Origin: Actinomycetes bacterium
Lineage (GTDB): Bacteria > Actinomycetota > Actinomycetes > Actinomycetales > Cellulomonadaceae
Assembly: GCA_023428465.1 (NCBI GenBank)
Contig: JAEYXM010000128.1
Span: 1-10,909 of the forward strand
DNA length: 10,909 bases
Reading direction: 5' to 3'
The notes under the pieces are model-generated. The model had not been told where the DNA came from and made no database searches. It worked only from the letters and a program-made list of their open reading frames with translations. The position numbers were made by a program, and so were the translations under genes. Of this stretch, positions 6,318-10,909 are shown piece by piece (position 1 is the first letter of the stretch; the number at the start of each line of letters is the position of its first letter).

Positions 6318-7330
6318 CGACCGAGCCCGACCGGCCTGCGCCGGAGAACGCGACCGCGACGCGCGTCGGCGACGCGCCCGGAGAGGCGCACGACGACGCC
6401 GTGCTCGTGGTGCGCGACCTCGTCCGGAGCTTCGGCGACCTCGTCGCCGTCGACGGCGTCTCCTTCCACATCGCACCGGGCGAGACCTACGGCCTGCTCG
6501 GTCCGAACGGTGCCGGGAAGACGACGACGATCTCGATGGTCGCCGGCCTCCTGCCCGCCGACCACGGCACCGTCACCGTCACCGGCAAGCCCATGGGCCC
6601 CCACCACGTGCACGTCAAGCGCCACGTCGGCCTCGTCCCGCAGGACCTCGCGATCTACCCCGAGCTCAGCGCCCGCGAGAACCTCGTGTTCTTCGGTCGG
6701 CTGCAGGGCATGCGCGGGCGCGAGCTCACCCGCCGCGTCGACGAGGTCCTCGACCTCATCGGCCTCACCGACCGGGCCAAGGACGCGACCAAGGAGTACT
6801 CCGGCGGCATGAAGCGCCGGCTCAACATCGGCGCCGGGCTGCTGCACTCCCCGACCCTGCTCATCCTCGACGAGCCCACCGTCGGCGTCGACCCGCAGTC
6901 CCGCAACGCCATCCTCGAGTCCGTCGAGGCGCTCTCCGGCGAGGGCATGGCGGTGCTCTACACCACGCACTACATGGAGGAGGCCGAGCGCCTCTGCGAC
7001 CGGATCGCGATCATCGACTCCGGGCGTCTGCAGGCCGAGGGCACCCGCTCGGAGCTCATCAGCCTCACCGGCGACCTGGACCAGATCACCGTCACCGGGA
7101 CCGGCGCCGTCGCCGAGGCCGCCGAGGCGCTCCGCGCGATCGGGGCCGTGCAGGCCGCCGACGCCGACCGTCACGCCATCCTGCTCACGGTCCGGGACGC
7201 CCCCACCGCCGTCGCCGCCATCGTGACCGTCGCAACCGACGCGGGGATGACCCTGACGGACGTCGAGATCGCGCGGCCGGACCTGGAGTCCGTGTTCCTC
7301 AAGCTCACCGGGAAGGCGCTGCGGGACTGA
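6314..7330 (+). CDS. ABC exporter ATP-binding subunit (DrrA-type)
   Basis: Cytoplasmic ATPase that powers the two permeases encoded next, 338 aa. The first 28 residues are a hydrophilic extension. The nucleotide-binding domain is complete: Walker A GPNGAGKT (63-70), Q-loop Q110, signature YSGGM (162-166), Walker B LLILDEP (182-188) and switch histidine H219 in YTTHYMEEAE. Residues about 255-338 form the C-terminal regulatory domain seen in DrrA/NatA-type drug and antibiotic exporters, ending in the usual DLESVFLKLTG helix. The GTG start is fixed by an in-frame TGA at 6308-6310. Ribosome binding is helped only by a weak GGTGG-type purine stretch. The stop overlaps the next start (TGATG), so the three genes form one operon. 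The substrate cannot be deduced; a lipid, peptide or drug-like compound is typical for the family. Confidence 0.95.
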   Translation: MTTEPDRPAPENATATRVGDAPGEAHDDAVLVVRDLVRSFGDLVAVDGVSFHIAPGETYGLLGPNGAGKTTTISMVAGLLPADHGTVTVTGKPMGPHHVHVKRHVGLVPQDLAIYPELSARENLVFFGRLQGMRGRELTRRVDEVLDLIGLTDRAKDATKEYSGGMKRRLNIGAGLLHSPTLLILDEPTVGVDPQSRNAILESVEALSGEGMAVLYTTHYMEEAERLCDRIAIIDSGRLQAEGTRSELISLTGDLDQITVTGTGAVAEAAEALRAIGAVQAADADRHAILLTVRDAPTAVAAIVTVATDAGMTLTDVEIARPDLESVFLKLTGKALRD

Positions 7331-8499
7331 TGCGCCAGATCTGGATCATGGTCGCCTCGGACCTGCGGCAGCGGATCCGGGACAAGTCGGTGATCATCTT
7401 CGCCCTCGTGGTGCCCCTCGCTCTGATGTTCGTCTTCGACCTGACGTTCGGCGACATGGGCGACATCGAGCTCGACCCCGTGGACGTCGCGGTCGCGGCA
7501 CCGGCTGACGACCCGATGGCCGGGACGCTCCTCGAGGCAGTGCTCGGGGTCGACGCCGTCCAGATCACCCGCGTCGACGCCGCCGACGGCGACGAGGTCC
7601 GCGCGCTCGTCGAGGCCGGGGACGCCGGGATGGGCCTCGTCGTCCCGGAGGGGTTCGGGGCGGCGCTCACCGCAGGCGAAGGACCCACGGTGCGGGTCGT
7701 CGAGGGCGAGGCGTCCGGCCTGTCGTCGTCGGTCGTCATCGCCGTCGTCGACGCCGTGCTCGACCGCCTGACCGCGGCGACCGTCGCCGCCACCGCCGGA
7801 GGCATCGCCGGCCTCCCGCACACCGAGCTCCAGGCGGTCGCGGAGGCCGCCGCGACCGCAGGACCGCGACTCGCGCTCGCCGAGGGCGAGGCGTCGACCG
7901 AGCAGCTCAGCTTCGCGGGCAGCCTCGTCGCCGGCCAGGCCGGGCTCTTCCTGCTCTTCACCGTCGGGTTCGGGGTGCTCGGCCTGCTCGCCGAGCGCGA
8001 GCAGGGCACCCTGGCCCGGCTGCAGTCGATGCCCATGCGGCCCGGCCTGATCGTCGCCGCCAAGGCACTCGTCGCGCTCATCCTCGGCATCGTCGCGACC
8101 TCGGTGCTGCTCACGATCGGCGGGCTGCTGTTCGGCGTCAGCTTCGGCTCACCCCTGCCCGTCGCCGTGCTCATCCTCAGTGTCGTCATGGCCGGCGTCT
8201 CGCTCGTGTTCGTCCTCGCGCGCCTCGCCCGCACGGCCGAGCAGGCACAGATCTCCCAGGCCATCCTCGGCATGGTCCTCGGCATGTCCGCCGGGGCGTT
8301 CTTCCCCATCACCGCCGGCGGGTTCCTCGGCACCCTCATCGACCTCAACCCCATCGCGGCGTTCATGCACGGCCTCGGCATCACCACCGGGGGCGGCGGC
8401 ATCGGCGACATCGGCGGGCCCGTGGCGATCATGCTCGGATTCGCGGCCGTCGCCGCGGCCGCGTCGAGGCTCGTGCCCGACCGGGGGGCGACGACATGA
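7330..8499 (+). CDS. ABC-2 type exporter permease 1
   Basis: Transmembrane subunit, 389 aa. One helix at about 18-40 is followed by a large extracytoplasmic domain (about 41-200). Five helices then lie near 202-221, 243-268, 277-298, 308-326 and 363-381, the YhaP/NatB-like ABC-2 layout. The cytoplasmic coupling segment AEREQGTLARLQSMPMRP (221-238) follows the family pattern ERExGTLxRLxxxPM, so this half probably contacts the ATPase in the normal way. The ATG at 7330 shares its A with the TGA of the ATPase gene, and the open frame extends further upstream only as a shadow of that gene. The stop overlaps the start of the second permease by four bases (ATGA). A heterodimer with permease 2 is the likely channel; the substrate is unknown. 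Confidence 0.92.
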   Translation: MRQIWIMVASDLRQRIRDKSVIIFALVVPLALMFVFDLTFGDMGDIELDPVDVAVAAPADDPMAGTLLEAVLGVDAVQITRVDAADGDEVRALVEAGDAGMGLVVPEGFGAALTAGEGPTVRVVEGEASGLSSSVVIAVVDAVLDRLTAATVAATAGGIAGLPHTELQAVAEAAATAGPRLALAEGEASTEQLSFAGSLVAGQAGLFLLFTVGFGVLGLLAEREQGTLARLQSMPMRPGLIVAAKALVALILGIVATSVLLTIGGLLFGVSFGSPLPVAVLILSVVMAGVSLVFVLARLARTAEQAQISQAILGMVLGMSAGAFFPITAGGFLGTLIDLNPIAAFMHGLGITTGGGGIGDIGGPVAIMLGFAAVAAAASRLVPDRGATT

Positions 8500-9656
8500 G
8501 GACCGCCCTGGCCGTCGCCACCGTCGAGCTGCAGCGGTTCCTCAAGGACCGCGCGAACGCCTTCTTCGTCTTCATCTTCCCGCTGCTGCTCGTGCTCTTC
8601 ATCGGCGCGCAGTTCGGTGCCGACCAGAACGGCGCGGTCGCCGTGAGCGGTCCGGCCGGGCCGCTGCGGGACGACCTCGTCGCCCAGCTCGCCGACGCCG
8701 ACGCCGACGTGTCCGTCGTCGACCTCGACGCGATGCGCGAGCTCGTGGCCCGGGGGCGGGCCGACATCGGCATCGAGCTCACGCGTGAGGCCGGGCAGGC
8801 CTACGACGCCGGTGCCGACCTAACCGTGCGCGTCGTCCTCGGGAACCAGGCCCAGTCGCAGGTCGTCGCCCAGCAGGTGCAGACCGCCGTCGACGCGCTC
8901 GCCACGACGCAGGGACAGCGCGCGGCGCTCGTCGCCGCAGGCGTGGCGCCCGACGCCGCCGACGCCGCGCTGGCGGCCGCGCGCGGGATCGTGGCACCCG
9001 CCGAGCTCGAGGTCACCAACGTCTCCGAGATCGCCCAGGAGTTCGCCGGGCTCGGGCAGTTCGACTACGGCGCGTCCGCGCAGCTGCTGCTCTTCGTCTT
9101 CCTGAACACCCTCTCCGGGGCGGCGACCCTCATCCAGTCGCGGCGGCTCGGCGTCACGCGGCGCACGCTCGCGGCGCCCGTCTCGACGATGCAGACCATC
9201 GGCGGACAGGCGCTCGGCCGGCTGACCATCGCCACGTTCCAGGGCGCCTACATCATGGCCGCGACGTCGCTGCTGTTCGACGTCGACTGGGGCAACCTCG
9301 CCGTCGCCCTGGTCATCCTCGTGATGTTCGCGCTCGTCGCCGCCGGTGCCGCCATGGTCCTGGGCTCGGTGATCGACAACGACGCGGCAGCGGGCGGGGT
9401 CGGCGTCGGGCTGGGGCTCGTGCTCGCCGCCCTGGGCGGCGGCATGTACCCGCTCGAGCTCTTCCCGGACACGCTGCGGACCGTCGCGCACGCGACACCG
9501 CACGCGTGGGCGTCGGAGGCCTTCGCCGAGGTGCAACGGCACGACGGCGGGCTCGGCGACGTCCTGCCCCAGCTCGCCGTGCTCGCGGGGTTCGCGGCCG
9601 TCCTCCTGCTCCTCGGGGCGTGGATGCTGCGGCGGAGTCTCGCGCGCGCCATCTGA
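8496..9656 (+). CDS. ABC-2 type exporter permease 2
   Basis: Second transmembrane subunit, 386 aa, with the same layout as its partner. Helix 1 is at about 20-40, an extracytoplasmic domain at about 41-190, and helices near 194-212, 240-260, 266-290, 297-320 and 358-378. The coupling segment reads LIQSRRLGVTRRTLAAPVS (212-230). The glutamate and the ERExGT pattern of permease 1 are replaced here by Q and RRLG, so the two halves probably engage the ATPase differently. The ATG overlaps the permease 1 stop (ATGA), implying coupled translation and equal amounts of the two chains. The gene ends the operon: a strong hairpin begins 30 bp after the stop. The sequences of the two permeases are clearly different, so they are not a recent duplication. 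Confidence 0.92.
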   Translation: MRTALAVATVELQRFLKDRANAFFVFIFPLLLVLFIGAQFGADQNGAVAVSGPAGPLRDDLVAQLADADADVSVVDLDAMRELVARGRADIGIELTREAGQAYDAGADLTVRVVLGNQAQSQVVAQQVQTAVDALATTQGQRAALVAAGVAPDAADAALAAARGIVAPAELEVTNVSEIAQEFAGLGQFDYGASAQLLLFVFLNTLSGAATLIQSRRLGVTRRTLAAPVSTMQTIGGQALGRLTIATFQGAYIMAATSLLFDVDWGNLAVALVILVMFALVAAGAAMVLGSVIDNDAAAGGVGVGLGLVLAALGGGMYPLELFPDTLRTVAHATPHAWASEAFAEVQRHDGGLGDVLPQLAVLAGFAAVLLLLGAWMLRRSLARAI

Positions 9657-9685
9657 CGTCGGGGCTTGACCTCGAGCGCACTCGA

Positions 9686-9713
9686 CGGGCGCCGGGAGCT
9701 GGGCCGGCGCCCG
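9686..9713 (+). terminator. Strong GC hairpin after the ABC exporter operon
   Basis: CGGGCGCCGG (9686-9695) and CCGGCGCCCG (9704-9713) form a perfect 10-bp stem with an 8-nt loop GAGCTGGG, 30 bp past the last exporter stop. There is no T-tract, so it would be a U-less intrinsic terminator or a 3' end stabiliser. It is the strongest hairpin I found in the window. Confidence 0.55.
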
Positions 9714-9777
9714 ACCTTCGACGCGCGCGGAGCCGCGTCCGGCGCGATGATCGAGGTCCTCATCGGGAAAGGGCGTC

Positions 9778-9933
9778 ATGGTCACCCTGGGCGTGATTCT
9801 GCTGGTCGCCGGTCTGGTCCTCGACATCGGCGTGCTGTGGACCCTGGGCCTCATCCTCGTCGTGGTGGGCATGGTGCTCTGGGTGCTCGGCTCCGCGGGG
9901 CGGACCGTCGGCGGTCGGCGCCACTGGTACTGA
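9778..9933 (+). CDS. Small two-helix membrane protein, DUF6131-like (51 aa)
   Basis: The protein is almost entirely two hydrophobic helices: about residues 2-17 (VTLGVILLVAGLVLDI) and 20-40 (LWTLGLILVVVGMVLWVLG). They are joined by a tight turn and followed by the basic tail GRTVGGRRHWY. I recognise this as the very short actinobacterial family described as DUF6131, whose members share the LWTLGLIL core and a GRxVGGRRH-type tail; the function is unknown. The ATG is preceded by a purine-rich GGGAAAGGG (9766-9774) at suitable spacing. It is too short for a 60-codon ORF cutoff and is easily missed because a longer, meaningless frame overlaps it. The GC hairpin upstream suggests a separate transcript from the exporter. 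Function may be membrane stress or envelope related, but nothing here shows it. Confidence 0.85.
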   Translation: MVTLGVILLVAGLVLDIGVLWTLGLILVVVGMVLWVLGSAGRTVGGRRHWY

Positions 9934-10002
9934 TCCCGCTGCGGCACGCGGCCCTGCTGACGGACGGTGGCGACGAGAGCCACGTCTGACGGACCCTCGC
10001 GG

Positions 10003-10008
10003 CACGAT
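10003..10008 (+). promoter_or_regulatory. Candidate -10 for a leaderless first DUF1905 gene
   Basis: CACGAT matches A2, A5 and T6 of TATAAT and ends six bases before the ATG at 10015, the same spacing as at the two candidate leaderless starts at 3208 and 3277. No Shine-Dalgarno sequence and no clear -35 are seen. Weak. Confidence 0.25.
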
Positions 10009-10014
10009 GGGCCC

Positions 10015-10323
10015 ATGACCGCGCCGCGCAGGACCTACCAGTTCGACGCACCGCTGTGGGAGTGGGCAGCCAGGACGGACCGCTGGACGTTCGTCAGCCT
10101 GCCCACGGAGATCGCCGACGAGGTACTCGAACGTGGCGCGCCGCACACGCGGGGGTTCGGCTCGCTGCGGGTCGACGTCGTCGTCGGGCGCACGCGGTGG
10201 CGCACCTCGATCTTCCCGGGCGACGAGACCTTCGCGCTCCCGGTGAAGCGGGCGGTGCGGGACGCCGAGGGCCTGGCGACCGGCGACACCGTGCACGTGC
10301 AGATCACCCTCGTGGACGTGTAG
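10015..10323 (+). CDS. DUF1905 domain protein, first of a tandem pair (102 aa)
   Basis: A single small DUF1905 domain fills the protein. Landmarks are FDAPLWEW (residues 10-17), WTFVSLP, the RGFGSLRVDV strand, RWRTSIFP, LPVKRAVRDAEGL and GDTVHVQITLVD, the last three being the family's most conserved segments. The family is a small beta-barrel of unknown biochemical function; in other bacteria it is sometimes fused to YdeI/OmdA-like domains. I chose ATG 10015 because similarity begins just after it. A GTG at 9967 would add 16 residues of unlike, low-complexity sequence. It is followed 81 bp later by a paralogue on the same strand. The two-residue shorter loop before LPVK distinguishes it from the paralogue. 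Confidence 0.85.
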   Translation: MTAPRRTYQFDAPLWEWAARTDRWTFVSLPTEIADEVLERGAPHTRGFGSLRVDVVVGRTRWRTSIFPGDETFALPVKRAVRDAEGLATGDTVHVQITLVDV

Positions 10324-10390
10324 CCGACCCACGGGGACGGCAATCGATGGTACGAGTGGGTACGCCACCCGCGAACCCGCGGGGGCCGCC

Positions 10391-10398
10391 AGGAGAGG
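10391..10398 (+). promoter_or_regulatory. Ribosome binding site of the second DUF1905 gene
   Basis: AGGAGAGG lies six bases before the ATG at 10405, a clear Shine-Dalgarno that fixes the start. It contrasts with the first paralogue, which has none. Confidence 0.7.
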
Positions 10399-10404
10399 AT
10401 CGGC

Positions 10405-10710
10405 ATGGACCTGGAGTTCGACGCCCCGCTGTGGCTCGCCGCCGGCGGATCGGGCGGCAGCTGGACGTTCGGGACCGTGCCGCCCGAGCTCGCCGGCGCC
10501 ATCCGGGACGCGGTCGACGGGACCCGGCGCGGCTTCGGTTCCATTCGCGTCGACGCGACCATCGGCGCCACCTCATGGCGGACGTCCCTCTTCCCCGACC
10601 GCGCCCTCGGCACGCTGATCCTCCCGGTGAAGGCGACCGTCCGGCAGGCCGAGGGCCTCCAGGACGGCGACGTCGTGCACGTGCGCCTCCACGTCACCGA
10701 CGCGCCCTGA
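10405..10710 (+). CDS. DUF1905 domain protein, second of a tandem pair (101 aa)
   Basis: Paralogue of the preceding gene. The shared landmarks are FDAPLW near the N-terminus, SWTFGTVP, RRGFGSIRVD, SWRTSLFP, LPVKATVRQAEGL and GDVVHVRLHVTD. The protein is again just the domain, with no signal peptide or membrane helix, so it is likely cytoplasmic. It differs in the glycine/serine-rich loop GGSGGS (14-19) before WTF and in a two-residue-longer loop (DRALGT) before LPVK. The start is set by a strong AGGAGAGG. The gap between the pair is 81 bp, so they could be co-transcribed, but the separate ribosome binding site means they are not tightly coupled. The biochemical role is unknown. The gene converges on a metallopeptidase with a 13-bp gap. 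Confidence 0.87.
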   Translation: MDLEFDAPLWLAAGGSGGSWTFGTVPPELAGAIRDAVDGTRRGFGSIRVDATIGATSWRTSLFPDRALGTLILPVKATVRQAEGLQDGDVVHVRLHVTDAP

Positions 10711-10726
10711 GGTAGCCGCAACCTCA
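10708..10726. terminator. Perfect inverted repeat made from two convergent stop codons
   Basis: TGAGGT (10708-10713), a 7-nt loop, then ACCTCA (10721-10726). The outer bases of the two arms are the TGA of the DUF1905 gene and, on the other strand, the TGA of the metallopeptidase. The 6-bp stem is weak and lacks a T-run, but its position between convergent genes suits a small bidirectional terminator. Confidence 0.3.
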
Positions 10727-10909
10727 CAGGCTGCGCGCGCAGCTCCCGGCGCCGAGACGGGCCAGGCCGGCCAGGTCCCCGTCCTGGAAGGTGCCGTTCC
10801 CGCTCGTCGTCGGGTACATGAGCTGGCTGGAGTCGTCGACGTGGTCCAGGCCGACGGCGTGGGCCAGCTCGTGGCGCAGGACCGCGACGTACGCGTACAC
10901 GCCGTCCTG
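10724..10909 (-). CDS. Matrixin-like zinc metallopeptidase, C-terminal fragment
   Basis: The minus strand is open from the window edge to TGA at 10724-10726, giving the last 61 residues of a protein whose start lies beyond the window. The fragment holds a full metzincin active site, HELAHAVGLDH (residues 13-23 of the fragment): three zinc histidines, the catalytic glutamate, and the glycine that permits the turn. The Met-turn QLMYPT follows eight residues after the last histidine's aspartate-rich loop (VDDSS). The tail FQDGDLAGLARLG matches the C-terminal helix of bacterial matrixin-like (M10) proteases, which are usually secreted or cell-surface enzymes. A signal peptide would be in the missing part. 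With no start codon in view it escapes simple ORF listing. It ends 13 bp from the second DUF1905 stop, convergently. Confidence 0.85.
   Translation of the reverse strand, partial: QDGVYAYVAVLRHELAHAVGLDHVDDSSQLMYPTTSGNGTFQDGDLAGLARLGAGSCARSL

Noticed and set aside
5962..7329. Upstream extension of permease 1 to 5962
   Set aside because: That part is the out-of-frame shadow of the ATPase gene; real permease similarity and the coupled ATG begin at 7330.
9667..9671. TTGACC-like -35 after the exporter operon
   Set aside because: No -10-like hexamer 16-19 bp downstream; the expected position lies in the GC hairpin.
9666..9989. 107-codon frame overlapping the small membrane protein
   Set aside because: Arginine-rich with no domain; the overlapping 51-codon frame has clear helices, a family-like tail and a ribosome binding site.
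9967..10014. GTG at 9967 as start of the first DUF1905 gene
   Set aside because: It adds 16 residues unlike the paralogue; similarity begins right after ATG 10015.
10340..10375. Repeated GGTACG and a small GTGG/CCAC stem between the DUF1905 genes
   Set aside because: Repeat and stem are too short to distinguish from chance.

Overview
The window is very GC-rich DNA with codon use strongly biased to G or C in third positions. It has several GTG starts, tightly overlapping gene junctions and families typical of Actinobacteria: a DevS-type GAF kinase, a DrrA-type ABC exporter, a tiny DUF6131-like membrane protein and DUF1905 proteins. My best guess is a high-GC actinobacterium of the Micrococcales (Cellulomonas-like). 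This is an inference from style and gene families, not a database match.

Layout. Positions 24-917 (minus) encode an 8-helix membrane protein of unknown function. Positions 995-3208 (minus) encode a membrane-anchored PAS-GGDEF-EAL protein for cyclic-di-GMP turnover, with both active sites and the inhibitory I-site intact. It diverges from rlmC (3277-4404, plus), a 23S rRNA uracil-C5 methyltransferase, and both genes look leaderless. rlmC converges on a DevS/DosT-like two-GAF histidine kinase (4437-6116, minus). Its first GAF domain keeps the histidine and tyrosine that, in DevS, bind heme and line the distal pocket. About 200 bp crowded with palindromes separates the kinase from a divergently transcribed three-gene ABC exporter: ATPase 6314-7330, permease 7330-8499 and permease 8496-9656, all translationally coupled. 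A strong GC hairpin follows the exporter genes.

Right end. A 51-residue membrane protein lies at 9778-9933. It is followed by two tandem DUF1905 paralogues (10015-10323 and 10405-10710). The last 186 bases (minus, running off the window) encode the C-terminus of a zinc metallopeptidase with a complete HExxHxxGxxH site and Met-turn.

How the genes fit together. Two signalling proteins (c-di-GMP turnover; possible heme-based gas or redox sensing) flank a housekeeping rRNA methylase. The kinase has no response regulator in the window and faces an exporter operon across a shared regulatory region, so a sensor-exporter link is plausible but unproven. I see no CRISPR array, insertion sequence, tRNA, rRNA or phage signature. 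No gene-free stretch exceeds about 200 bases. No clearly new system is evident; the strongest leads are the putative heme kinase with its palindrome cluster, and the DUF1905 pair.
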